Assembly (NCBI GenBank): GCA_965201085.1
Contig: CBDAVS010000002.1
Coordinates: forward strand, 1 to 64,000
Reading direction: 5' to 3'
Source: JAPOUP01 sp965201085
Lineage (GTDB): Bacteria; Pseudomonadota; Alphaproteobacteria; Rhodobacterales; Rhodobacteraceae
DNA: 64,000 nt
Part shown: piece after piece, positions 9,453 through 18,751 of the stretch
How positions within the stretch are numbered: position 1 is the stretch's first letter
How the letters are laid out: every line of letters starts with the position of its first letter
Position numbers and translations under genes: made by a program
Notes under the pieces: model-generated
Database searches by the model: none
Seen by the model: the letters and a program-made list of their open reading frames with translations, nothing else
Told to the model about the DNA's origin: nothing

Positions 9453-12400
9453 TGTGTCCGCCAGAAAACCGCCAAGCTGCGATTTTTTCGCGGTAAATGA
9501 CGAAATTCGCCTTGCGGGGATTCAACGGATATGGCAGTCAGGGGGCGATTTCACCACCATATGCCGCGGAATCCACCAATCCTCCACCCGGGAGGCACCG
9601 ATACGCAGGGTCCACGACCCCCGGCGGCTGTCACTAACACATACCTGACCAGTGATCGGATCCATGCGAATCGGGGACCATGTATATCGGTCCCAGACAG
9701 ATTTCCCGTGCCACGGTCGGGTGGCTCGGGAACGGATGCCTCCGTGGCGGCGTCACGCGTTCGGGCCTCGCCCGCGGGCTGGGCGGTCGGGAGGGTTGGC
9801 TGGCCCACGACGGAAGGCCGTCGACGGTCACCGGGATGCGGGTCCTTCCCCCGCTCGCGGAGGAGCCCGGCCTGACGCTGCCGGAGGCGGACCGCCGCGC
9901 CTGCGGGTCGATGATGGAGAGGCGCCATCCGGAGGGGTGGCGGCGGGCTCCGGGAGGGCGGCTGCGGCACTGGATCGTGAGCGGCGCGCACGGGCGGCCC
10001 GGCGGTCCGGGCTTCGTTCCGGCGAGCCGCCGGCCGGGGCCCCGGGACGGTGCCATCGGCCGGTCGGCGCGGGCGCGGACCGCGGACATGGGTCCCGTCC
10101 CTGACAGCCACCGCTTCCTGATCAGGCCGTCGGTGAGGGTCCACGGCCCCGCCTCCCTGGCGCTGCGGCTGGCGGCGGAGCGCGTGGCGGACGACTGGCG
10201 GGCCCCCTACGGGGTCCGCCCCGTCCCCGCCTGCACGCCCGTGGGTCCGGACCATGCCGGGAGCGGTGTCCCGGCCTGACCTCCGGGCGGCGTCCGGGCG
10301 GAGCGGGAATACGCGCGGAGCGGCCATCCGGACGGCCGGGTCCGCCGCCGGACCGCCGCGATGGGGGCGGCCTGGACCCGCAGGCCCGGGGCACCGGTGC
10401 CGGAACCGTTCCCGGGCAGGGCGGACCGGGAGGCGGCCTACAGGCCGCTCCCGAACGCCGGGGTGACCATGGACGACATACCCGAACCCCACCTGGCGGC
10501 GACGTACGGGCCGGACGGGCCCGGCGGTGGCGGAAAGGGCACCGACGGCATCCCCGCGCACCGCGGCGTGGCGCCTGGCGGCACCGGACGCCCGCCCGGG
10601 CCGTTCACGCCCGGCGCGGACTTCCGGCGGCGGCCGGACGGGGACAGCACCCGCTGGACCGACGGGCCGCCGCGGGCAGGAGAGCCCGCGGAGGCCTGCC
10701 CGGACGCGAAGGTCGTGAGCGTCCGTGACCGCGAAGGCGACCTGCGGGCCCTTCTCTCCGAAGCGGACGGGACCGGTGCCGCGCCGCCGGTGCGGGCCAG
10801 CCGCCCGGCGAAGCGGCGCGTGGCCCCGCCCGACGGCGACGAAAGGTGCCTGTGGGAGCATGTCGCGAAGCCGGAGCCGGTCGGCCACCGCAGGATCACC
10901 GTTCCCGGACGCGGCGGGCCGAACGCCCGCAGGGCGCGCGTCGCCACGCTGAAGCCGCGCTGCGCCGAACCGGACATCGCCGCACCGGGGGACGCCGCCG
11001 ACCGGCGCCCGCCGCCCGTGACGGTGGTCTCCGCCATCGGGGAGAACCCGCCGGGGAACGTCGTGCGGAAGGGAGAGGCGCCGCACTGGACGCTCCTGTC
11101 CAGCGGGGGCGGCGACGGCATGCGGACGGCGGAGACCGCCCTGCGGCGCTACGGACCGCGCCGGCGCATCGGGGAATACCTCAGGGCCCTGAGGACGGGG
11201 ACGGGGATAAGGGACCGCAGGCCCGACGCCGCCGGTGACCTGCGCGGATGCCTCGCCTTCGACGCGATGGCCGCGGTCCGGGTCCGGGACCTCCAGCTTC
11301 CGGCGCGGGAGAGCCCCGACAGCCCGGCGGAGCGGCACGTAAGCCCGGAAAGCGGCGGGGCGGTGGTCATCCACGCCGCGTACGGGCGCGTCATCGGCCA
11401 GAGGGCGCCGCCGGAGCCGGACATGACCGTGGCGCGCCACCTCACGCCCGTCGCCGGCCTCGCCGGGTTCCGCCCGACGAAGCGCCGGCCCCTGCCCGGA
11501 ACCCGGAAGCCATGGCAGGGCCTGCGCATCCTCAACGTCGCGGAAACCCATGCCAGGGCCATACGGGTCCGGACGGAGCGGAGAAGGGAATGAACCGGTC
11601 AGGTATGTGGTGGTGACAGGCCCCGGCGCCCCCCGACATCACGAGGATCAGGCCGACCGCCAGATCGAGGGACGACATCCCGGCGATCCTGACCGGCATC
11701 CAGGACCCCTGCGGCGACGAAGGGACCCGAAAGCGGCCGTTCGGGCTTCCGGGCAGGATGGTGCTTCCCGGAAAGAGCCGCCGGGTCGGCAGGCCGGGGA
11801 TGGAACCGTTGACCGTCCCGGTGCCGGGGGTCGTGAAGCAGGGTCCCGGGTGCGGTTTCGACCGGCTTCGGGAACCGGCGAACCAACACATCCCGATCCG
11901 GCGAGGGCCGGGCCACGGCCCGTGGGACGTGGACGGATACGGATACCGGCGTCTGGTTGACAGCGTGTCGCTCCTCACGCCGGAGCTCCTCGCCGAGGTC
12001 GGAAGGACGGTCGTGGAGAGGGGCCACACGGTGGCCGCGGAAAAGCCTGGCGCCGCGTTGCGCGGCCGCTGCCATTCCTTCGTGGCCGGGACCGACGTCC
12101 ACCATCCGACCGACCGCAGCCTGCCGATGGACGCGGCGCGGTGCATGGTCCGGGACGTGTCCCGGGCCTGCGGGGGGCTGGGGCCGCTCGGCTGGCGGCG
12201 GAAGGAATACCTTTGCGGAAAGCTCCGCAGGCTCTATCCCGGTGTCGCCACGTCACGGCTCGCCAACCCGCGCCCGAAGGACGTGGAGGCGCCGCTCCGG
12301 CTGGCGCTGAAGCTGGCGGACAGGGCGGAGGCGGGCCGCGCGGAGATAGACGGCAGGTTGGGTATCCCGGGCTCATCGGACAGTGTCCGGGGCTTCATCG

Positions 12401-13239
12401 GCCATGTCAGGCCCCGGGCGGACCTGACCGGACGGCGGATCCTGAAGGGAGGGACGATCCCGCACCGCGGGAAGGTGCACCCGATATCCGGGCCGCACAC
12501 GCGCTGGATACCGAAGGGAAAGGCCGGGGTCCCGGTGGAGCCCGGCGTTTCGGTCCGCGTCCCTGAGGACCGTCACGGATTCCTCCCGCACCGTTCCGTC
12601 ATGTGGGAGGGGAGCGACGTGGACGTGGCGGTCCCCATGGGCGGGGAGGCGCGCGGGCGCGGTTCCCGGATCTCTCGGTGGTGAGCTTCGACCGCGGTCC
12701 GCACAGCCCCCGGACCGGCTGGGGCCTGCCGGGATGCCGGAGCCGACGCGATGCCCCGCAGGGGCAGGCTGACGAAGGCGGACCGCGTCCGGGAAAGCGG
12801 GGAGGCGTTCCGCGGGGCGCGGCGCGCCCACGCCGCGGGCGGGTCGGCCATCAGCAACCTGGAGCACCGCGGCCTGGACCGCGTCGGCGGCCACTGAAAG
12901 GAGGGTTTCGCCGGCGCCGTGGCGCTGGCGGTGCTGGCGACGAACGTCCACCGCCCCGGCCTGATGCCGCCGGCGAGGGAGCGCTCCGTGCTTCCCGCCG
13001 CCGCCTGACCAGGGCGTCCACCGGTGAACCGGCCCATGGAAGGTCTCGCCGCCGCGGGGCCCGGACCGGCGTGCCCGCGGGCCGGCGGAGGCCCGGATGT
13101 TCACCATATGTTCCCGCCACCGGCCGTCCCGTCGAAGCCCCGGGCGGCGCCCCGAGGGGCCCGGCCAGGGTCCCGTGAAGCCGGAATCCGCCGGATCCGG
13201 CCCTGTCACCGGAAAAACACGGGGTTTCTGGCTGACACT
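9453..13239 (+). mobile_element. ISNCY-family insertion sequence, copy B, split by a nested Tn5-like IS, 4-bp target duplication AATT
   Basis: The left part is 9453-9627 and the right part 11620-13239. It is flanked by AATT on both sides (9449-9452 and 13240-13243), a clean 4-bp duplication, so the host sequence between ompH and fabZ was about 620 bp before insertion. The first base of the left repeat is T instead of A. The transposase start codon is ATA instead of ATG. This copy lacks the 7-nt duplication found in A, C, D and E, so it reads in frame from 11758 through DVDGYGYRRLVDSVSLLTPELL, RGRCHSFVAGTDVHHPTD and ISKGKAGVPVE-like sequence to 12684. The GRLTKADR...LEHRGLD block is in another frame. 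It is the best-preserved core of the family in this window. Confidence 0.85.
9628..11619 (+). mobile_element. Tn5-like (IS4-superfamily) insertion sequence type 1, decayed, nested in ISNCY copy B
   Basis: The 1,992-bp element is bounded by inverted repeats CTGTCACYAMCACATACCTGACC. On the plus strand three successive pieces resemble a Tn5-type transposase with an extra N-terminal region. The first (QIS..TVGWL, LARGLGGREGW, LAEEPGLTLPEA) is at about 9680-9890. The second (LRLAAERVADDWRAPYGVRPV.ACTPV) is at about 10160-10240 and resembles DUF4338. The third is the Tn5 catalytic part in frame 10361-11593: REAAYRPLPNAGVTMDDIPEPHLAATYG, then SVRDREGDLRALL (DREAD-like), then RRIGEYLRALRTG (Y-R-E-K-like region with one Glu lost to Gly), then the C-terminal WQGLRILNVAE. 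At least two frameshifts separate the pieces. The long minus-strand frames here are shadows of high GC content. Confidence 0.7.
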
Positions 13240-13688
13240 AATTTTGAAGCACCAAATGCAACGCAACGGGAGAGGCCGAGAGGTCAACGCAATTTCTGGA
13301 AAGGGTTCCCTCGCAATTCGCACGCCATCGGTAGCTCCTTGCGTCTTGGTGGGAGCTTCGGACCTGGTGGAGAACAGTCGTTGCGCTTTCGGTGTGAAGT
13401 GAGGATAGATTTAGGCCATCCACATCGATCTCCTGACGAAGTCAGCGCTGATACCCCCAAAGTGACCTTGAATCTGCGGAGTCGTCACTCACAAACGATG
13501 GGCGTTGGGAGCCAATTGAACAGGCAGCAATTTGGAAGAACGCTTCTCCTCTATGGTTTGTTCGGCCTGAACCTTGTGACCGTGGTCCAGTTTTGTCAGA
13601 AGGGACCTACATACACTTGAGAGGGACGGGAAATTCCTTCACGGTGAAACGGGCGCATTCACATATGCAGTGACAAGGAAGCAGACGC
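13240..13688. other. 449-bp non-coding stretch upstream of fabZ
   Basis: There is no recognisable gene. With 9275-9452 this was one intergenic stretch of about 620 bp before the ISNCY insertion. Many alphaproteobacteria have lpxD (about 1 kb) at this place between ompH and fabZ; I see no remnant of it here. A promoter for the fabZ-lpx genes should now lie in this stretch. Confidence 0.5.
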
Positions 13689-14150
13689 ATGACCGATGGA
13701 TTGAAGACCGCTGACATCGATCTGATCAAACGAATCATTCCACATCGATATCCGTTCCTCATGGTCGACCGCGTGAAAGATATTAACGGTACGGAGTCGG
13801 CCGTCGGTGTGAAGAACGTCACTTTCAACGAGCCTCATTTTCAGGGCCACTTTCCGAGCAAGTCGATTATGCCCGGAGTCACGATCATTGAGGCGATGGC
13901 ACAAACCGCGGCGGTCATGGTCGGTGCCGTTCAGGGTGCGGTGGGCCGGAACTTCCTGATCTATTTTCTGGCTATCGATAAGTGCAAATTCCGAGACAAG
14001 GTTGTGCCGGGAGACGTGTTGGAACTTTATGTGAACACCATTCGGAGCGGATCGAGAATTTGGAGATTCAAAGGTTCTGGTTACGTGGAGGGACGACTTG
14101 TCGCGGAAGCGGAATTTACCGCAATGATTGACCGGTCGGCCGACAGCTGA
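13689..14150 (+). CDS. fabZ: 3-hydroxyacyl-[acyl-carrier-protein] dehydratase FabZ
   Basis: A 153-residue hot-dog-fold dehydratase that removes water from beta-hydroxyacyl-ACP in type II fatty acid synthesis. The family motif PHRYPFLMVDRV is at about residues 18-29. The catalytic His is in HFQGHFPSKSIMPGV and the catalytic Glu in IIEAMAQ. Length is typical (about 140-160). AAGGA precedes ATG 13689 at a workable distance. Its stop TGA overlaps the ATG of lpxA by one base, which implies translational coupling. FabZ competes with LpxA for hydroxyacyl-ACP, which explains the clustering. Confidence 0.96.
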   Translation: MTDGLKTADIDLIKRIIPHRYPFLMVDRVKDINGTESAVGVKNVTFNEPHFQGHFPSKSIMPGVTIIEAMAQTAAVMVGAVQGAVGRNFLIYFLAIDKCKFRDKVVPGDVLELYVNTIRSGSRIWRFKGSGYVEGRLVAEAEFTAMIDRSADS

Positions 14151-14947
14151 TGCCCGTTGCTTCCACCACCATTGTCCACCCCAGCGCTATCGTCGCCGAC
14201 GGTGCCGTGATCGGAGCCGACTCAGTCGTAGGCCCGTTCACATACATCGGGCCGAAGGTGCGAATCGGCAGCAACGTCACCATAAAGAGTCATGCCGTCG
14301 TCGAGGGTCTCACCGAAATAGGAGATGGAACGACGATCTTCCCATTCGCGACGATCGGCGAAATCCCCCAGGATCTGAAGTTCAGGAACGAGAAAACCCG
14401 CCTGTCCATCGGCAAGCGTAATCGCATACGCGAAGGTGTCACGATGAATACCGGCACCGCCGGCGGCGGAGGCATAACCCGCGTCGGCGATGACGGGCTG
14501 TTCATGGCAGGCGCGCATGTCGCGCATGATTGTCGGGTGGGCAACAGAGTTATCATGGCCAACAATTCCGCCCTTGCCGGTCATTGCATTGTCGGAGATG
14601 ACGCCATCATTGGCGGACTATGCGGTATCCATCAGTTCGTCCGCATAGGCCGGGGCGCGATTATCGGTGCCGTTACCATGGTCACCAAGGATGTCATCCC
14701 CCACGGTCTGGTACAGGCACAAAGAGGTGTGCTTGACGGGCTGAACCTTGTGGGCATGAAGCGCAGGGAAATGCCTCGGGATGAAATCAATGCGATGAGG
14801 GCCGCATACCAAACGCTTGCCCAAGGAGAGGGAACATTCCAGGACCGAGCGCAGCGGTTGCTTGAAGAGACGTCCAGCGAGCATGTCCGCGAAGTCGCCG
14901 AGTTCATACTCGGAAACTCCGACAGATCTTTCCTGACTCCCGACTGA
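14150..14947 (+). CDS. lpxA: UDP-N-acetylglucosamine O-acyltransferase LpxA
   Basis: A 265-residue left-handed beta-helix acyltransferase that catalyses the first step of lipid A synthesis, transfer of a 3-hydroxyacyl chain from ACP to UDP-GlcNAc. Hexapeptide repeats start at residue 6 (STTIVHPSAIVADGAVIGADSVVGPF). The catalytic His lies in MAGAHVAHDCRVGN near residue 125. The IHQFVRIGRGAIIGA block and the C-terminal alpha-helical region (DEINAMRAAYQTL) are present. The frame is intact and is the second gene of fabZ-lpxA-lpxI-lpxB. Confidence 0.97.
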   Translation: MPVASTTIVHPSAIVADGAVIGADSVVGPFTYIGPKVRIGSNVTIKSHAVVEGLTEIGDGTTIFPFATIGEIPQDLKFRNEKTRLSIGKRNRIREGVTMNTGTAGGGGITRVGDDGLFMAGAHVAHDCRVGNRVIMANNSALAGHCIVGDDAIIGGLCGIHQFVRIGRGAIIGAVTMVTKDVIPHGLVQAQRGVLDGLNLVGMKRREMPRDEINAMRAAYQTLAQGEGTFQDRAQRLLEETSSEHVREVAEFILGNSDRSFLTPD

Positions 14948-14948
14948 T

Positions 14949-15755
14949 ATGGCTCGGCTCGCAATTCTGGCGGGACAGGGGGCTTTGCCGCAGATTGTCG
15001 CGAGAGAGCATCCAGATGCACTGTTCGTGCATTTCACGGGCGTTCCCGTGGAGTTGCCTTCCAACAACCGGTTTCTGGGCTCATTCGAAAGGATCGGCGA
15101 TCTGATCACTGGCTTGAGGGATTCGGGTGTTACGGAGCTCGTCTTCGCTGGAAGCCTGGACCGACCTGAACTCGATCCAAACGGATTTGATTCGATGACG
15201 CTGAATCTTGCACCGCGAATACTCTTGGCGATGCGGTCAGGCGACGACGGCCTACTGCGCACCGTCGCCGATTTGTTCGAGCGAGAGGCATTTTGCGTTC
15301 GTGGTGTGCATGAACTGGTCAATGACCTAACCGCTGAACCCGGCTTGCTGGCGGGTTCCGCTCCGTCAGCTGGTGATCGTGAGGACGCAAAACGGGCGCA
15401 TGCAATAATTTTCGCGCTTAGCCCGTTGGACGTCGGTCAGGGCGCGGTGGTGGCTGGAGGTCAGGTGCTTGCAATAGAGACGGTGCAGGGAACCGATGCG
15501 ATGCTACGGTTCGTAGCCGATACGCCGTCCGGCTTAAGGCTCAATACCAAAGGCGTGCTGTTGAAGGCACCCAAACCCAACCAGGATCTGCGATTCGATA
15601 TGCCGGTGATCGGTCCGGATACGGTGACCGCAGCGGACCGGGCGGGATTGGCCGGGATATTCATTGAGCCGGGGAAAGTCCTTCTGCTTGAACGTGAACG
15701 AACCCTGTCCATCGCGGCTGAAGCCGACCTCTTCCTGTTCGCAGAGAAATTCTGA
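14949..15755 (+). CDS. lpxI: UDP-2,3-diacylglucosamine pyrophosphatase LpxI
   Basis: A 268-residue protein of the LpxI family (formerly DUF1009). It hydrolyses UDP-2,3-diacylglucosamine to lipid X and UMP in bacteria that lack LpxH. The start MARLAILAGQGALP is the typical LpxI N-terminus. The signature GVLLKAPKPNQDLRFDMPVIGPDTV sits at about residues 199-223 (family K.xKPxQD.R.D.PxIG). It begins 1 bp after lpxA, and its stop overlaps the lpxB ATG, so the genes are coupled. Presence of LpxI rather than LpxH supports an alphaproteobacterial host. Confidence 0.95.
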   Translation: MARLAILAGQGALPQIVAREHPDALFVHFTGVPVELPSNNRFLGSFERIGDLITGLRDSGVTELVFAGSLDRPELDPNGFDSMTLNLAPRILLAMRSGDDGLLRTVADLFEREAFCVRGVHELVNDLTAEPGLLAGSAPSAGDREDAKRAHAIIFALSPLDVGQGAVVAGGQVLAIETVQGTDAMLRFVADTPSGLRLNTKGVLLKAPKPNQDLRFDMPVIGPDTVTAADRAGLAGIFIEPGKVLLLERERTLSIAAEADLFLFAEKF

Positions 15756-16924
15756 TGCTCGTATTCCTGATCGCGGGTGAGGCGTCAGGCGACCGACTTG
15801 GCGCATTGCTCATGGCAGGCCTACGTAAGCTGGACGGGGAAGCGTCTTTCGATGGGATAGGTGGCCCGTTGATGGAATCCGAGGGCCTTCGCTCACTCTT
15901 CCCCATGGAGGAGTTGAGCCTGTTCGGCCTCGCCGAGGTTCTGCCGAGATATCTTCATCTAAGGCGTCGTTTGCACGAGTGCATCGAGCGGATCGCTCAT
16001 AAGCGGCCGGATGTGTTGATCACGATCGATTCACCGGACTTCTGCCTGCGTGTTGCGCACAAGGCGAAGAAGGCGTCCGGTATCCGCACCGTTCACTACG
16101 TCGCTCCGTCGGTCTGGGCATGGCGCCCCGGTCGTGCGGCCAAAATGGTGAAATACATCGACCAGGTTCTTGCCTTGTTGCCATTCGAACCCGCTTATAT
16201 GGAAGCTGCGGGCTTGCGATGCGAATTCGTGGGGCACCCGGTTGTGACGGAACCGCCGCCAACCGCCGCGGAAGTGACCGAGTTCCGGGCTTCAACAGAC
16301 ATCGGTGATGCGCCGATCCTGCTGGTTCTGCCCGGATCCCGACCTAGCGAAGTGCGTCGCCTATTTCCTAGGTTTCGCGAAGCCGTGATTCCCATTCTGG
16401 CGCGACACCCGAGAATTCGCGTCGTCATCCCTGCCGCTGCCCCGGTTTGCGAAACCGTGATCGAAGCCGTACAGGCTTGGCCGGGAGACCCCATAATCCT
16501 TGATCCACGGGAAGCGCAGGCCGACATCACCACGGCACGAAAGCGCACGGCTTTCGGCGCTGCGGATTATGCGCTGGCCGCGTCAGGTACGGTCTCCCTG
16601 GAACTCGCGGCGGCGTCCACTCCGATGGTGATCGCTTATGACATGAACTGGCTGAGCTGGCAGATCATGTCGCGTGTTTCACGGGTCGATACGGTGACCC
16701 TCGTCAATCTGCTGACAGAGCGGAAGGTTATTCCTGAATTCCTGGGTCCGGACTGCAAGCCCGACGCAATCTTCCGCGCACTTAATGAACTGATAGAGAG
16801 CCCCGAGACACGTGCGCTTCAGATCGCCGCGATGACGGAAGCTCTGCTGCAACTAGGGCAGGGTGACGATGATCCCGGATTACGTGCGGCCGAGGTGATC
16901 ATGTCAGGTCTTGGGCAACGTTGA
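15755..16924 (+). CDS. lpxB: Lipid-A-disaccharide synthase LpxB
   Basis: A 389-residue GT-B glycosyltransferase that joins UDP-2,3-diacylglucosamine and lipid X to form the tetraacyl disaccharide of lipid A. The N-terminal MLVFLIAGEASGDRLGALLMAGL contains the GEASGD signature. Later motifs include YVAPSVWAWRPGR, FVGHPVVTEPP, LLVLPGSRPSEV and the donor-site ALAASGTVSLELA. Its ATG 15755 overlaps the lpxI stop. It is the last gene of the cluster; 144 bp downstream comes the end of the opposing mnmA. Confidence 0.96.
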   Translation: MLVFLIAGEASGDRLGALLMAGLRKLDGEASFDGIGGPLMESEGLRSLFPMEELSLFGLAEVLPRYLHLRRRLHECIERIAHKRPDVLITIDSPDFCLRVAHKAKKASGIRTVHYVAPSVWAWRPGRAAKMVKYIDQVLALLPFEPAYMEAAGLRCEFVGHPVVTEPPPTAAEVTEFRASTDIGDAPILLVLPGSRPSEVRRLFPRFREAVIPILARHPRIRVVIPAAAPVCETVIEAVQAWPGDPIILDPREAQADITTARKRTAFGAADYALAASGTVSLELAAASTPMVIAYDMNWLSWQIMSRVSRVDTVTLVNLLTERKVIPEFLGPDCKPDAIFRALNELIESPETRALQIAAMTEALLQLGQGDDDPGLRAAEVIMSGLGQR

Positions 16925-17068
16925 TTCCTCTCCATATCAATGCATTTTGGACTTTTCCTGAACCAATCGTCCAACACCGTACCGCTTTCAAACCCAAAGG
17001 TGGTGCTCACTTTGGTCAAAAGGACTATCAGGTAGAGGCTCCCGCAAGCCGCTGCGGGAGCGGCATCC

Positions 17069-18208
17069 TTATCTTCCTTTCCAGATCCAACCCCCGCCGA
17101 AGACCCGCGTTCCTTCTGATGCGAAAAACACGCATGCCTGTCCTGCGGAGACGCCTTCCTCCGGCTGAATGAGCTCCACTTCCGCTTCGGTTTCAGAAAG
17201 CGGGCGGATCACCGCCTCACTGTGCGGGCGCGTCGAGCGCACCTTTACCGACAGATGCCACTCCGGGTCCGAGTCAAAGGGAGCGTCTCCCAGCCAGTTG
17301 ATCTCACGTACGGGAACGATGCGCGTCGCCAGAAACGACTTTGGTCCAACGATCACGCGCCGTGCATCAACATCAAGCCTGACAACATAGAGGGGTTCGT
17401 CGAGGCCCCCGAGGCCAAGCCCACGCCGCTGTCCAATGGTATAGTGGACGATGCCTCGATGCTCACCAACAACGCGCCCGTCAGCATGTACGATTTCGCC
17501 AGGTTCAGACGTGCCGGGCCTTAGTTTCTCGATAACGGAGGCGTAATTGCCTTGGGGAACAAAGCAGATGTCCTGACTGTCCGGCTTGTCCGCGATGCAA
17601 AGGCCATGCCTTACGGCCAGCGCCCGCGTGTCGGCCTTGGACACCAGATGCCCAAGCGGGAAACGAAGGAACTCAAGCTGTTTCCGCGTCGTCGGAAACA
17701 GGAAATAGGATTGGTCACGCGACGCATCGACCGCGCGATGCAGTTCGGCTCCTCTCGGTCCCGGCTTTCGTTGAATATAATGGCCGGTCGCCATGCAGTC
17801 GGCATCCAGGTCTTTGGCGGTTTCCAGAAGTTCCTTGAACTTCACCCGCTCATTGCATCGAATGCACGGCACGGGAGTTGAGCCCGCCAGATAACTATCC
17901 ACGAAATCATCTATCACGGTTTCGCGGAAGACGCTTTCGTAATCCAGGACGTAATGGGGGAAACCCATGGTCTCCGCCACGCGGCGGGCGTCATGAATAT
18001 CGATGCCGGCGCAGCAGGCACCCTTCTTGGCCAAAGCTGCACCATGATCATAAAGCTGAAGCGTAATTCCGACCACATCGTAGCCTTCATGGGCCAGCTC
18101 CGCCGCGACAACGGATGAATCCACGCCACCCGACATCGCGACAACGACGCGGGTTTCTGCCGGGGATTTTGCGAATCCCAGCGAATTCACTGGACTTTCT
18201 AGACCCAT
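17069..18208 (-). CDS. mnmA: tRNA-specific 2-thiouridylase MnmA
   Basis: MnmA thiolates U34 of tRNA-Lys, -Glu and -Gln using ATP and sulfur from a relay. I choose ATG at 18208 (MGLESPVNSLGF) over an upstream in-frame start at 18298: a GAGGGA lies at proper distance and the upstream residues are not family-like. The 379-residue protein shows the PP-loop SGGVDSS at 26-32 and the pair TPVPCIRCNERVKF (Cys115, Cys118). It also has the second catalytic Cys in SQDICFV, the YTIGQRRGLG motif and a C-terminal beta-barrel. The gene faces lpxB (convergent) and is divergent from ligA. Confidence 0.95.
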   Translation of the reverse strand: MGLESPVNSLGFAKSPAETRVVVAMSGGVDSSVVAAELAHEGYDVVGITLQLYDHGAALAKKGACCAGIDIHDARRVAETMGFPHYVLDYESVFRETVIDDFVDSYLAGSTPVPCIRCNERVKFKELLETAKDLDADCMATGHYIQRKPGPRGAELHRAVDASRDQSYFLFPTTRKQLEFLRFPLGHLVSKADTRALAVRHGLCIADKPDSQDICFVPQGNYASVIEKLRPGTSEPGEIVHADGRVVGEHRGIVHYTIGQRRGLGLGGLDEPLYVVRLDVDARRVIVGPKSFLATRIVPVREINWLGDAPFDSDPEWHLSVKVRSTRPHSEAVIRPLSETEAEVELIQPEEGVSAGQACVFFASEGTRVFGGGWIWKGR

Positions 18209-18751
18209 CGTCGATCCCTCGGAGATATGTCGGCATATAGGAATTACGGGCTTGCCCTCAAGGGGAATGCGTTTCTCAGAAACTGGTAGTGATATCAATG
18301 TCGGACCACTCCGATGAAAGTTCCGCTACCCCAGAATACCACCGCGTGAGCGCTCGATTCGGTAATCGGCCACCATCACCATTCAATGCGGCATGGCATT
18401 GTGAGGTTACTGAAAATACCAACGATCCATGCCGCAACTAACTGCGTTGATCTCACGAATATTTCTATCGGGAAGGCATCGGAATTTTCCTCGAGTGATC
18501 GGATGGACCGACACGTTTCCAGGCGAGTTCACCGGATCCGGAGCAGGTTGCGCGGTTACCGCAGGGCATCATGGACAGCAAAGACGCTCCTCCGCACGCC
18601 GATGCGTTTTGGAATTGGCCAGCGAACACAAATCGGGATACGATGACCGCGTTGCCACACATGGACCTATTTCAATGGCTGTCGGGACGTTCGATCTGGA
18701 ATTAGCTCTATCTCACTCCTATCACCTAACGACAGATTAGGAGGGCCAGCC
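18209..18751. other. 543-bp intergenic region between divergent mnmA and ligA
   Basis: It must hold the promoters of mnmA (minus) and ligA (plus). Open frames of 60-100 codons in it have no recognisable motif. No IS end or RNA gene was seen. Confidence 0.5.

Noticed and set aside
9551..11551. A 666-codon minus-strand open frame
   Set aside because: It is antisense to the recognisable Tn5-like transposase pieces, has no known motif, and reflects scarcity of stop codons in GC-rich DNA. The same applies to most long Pro/Arg/Gly-rich frames inside ISNCY, IS30 and Tn5-like copies.
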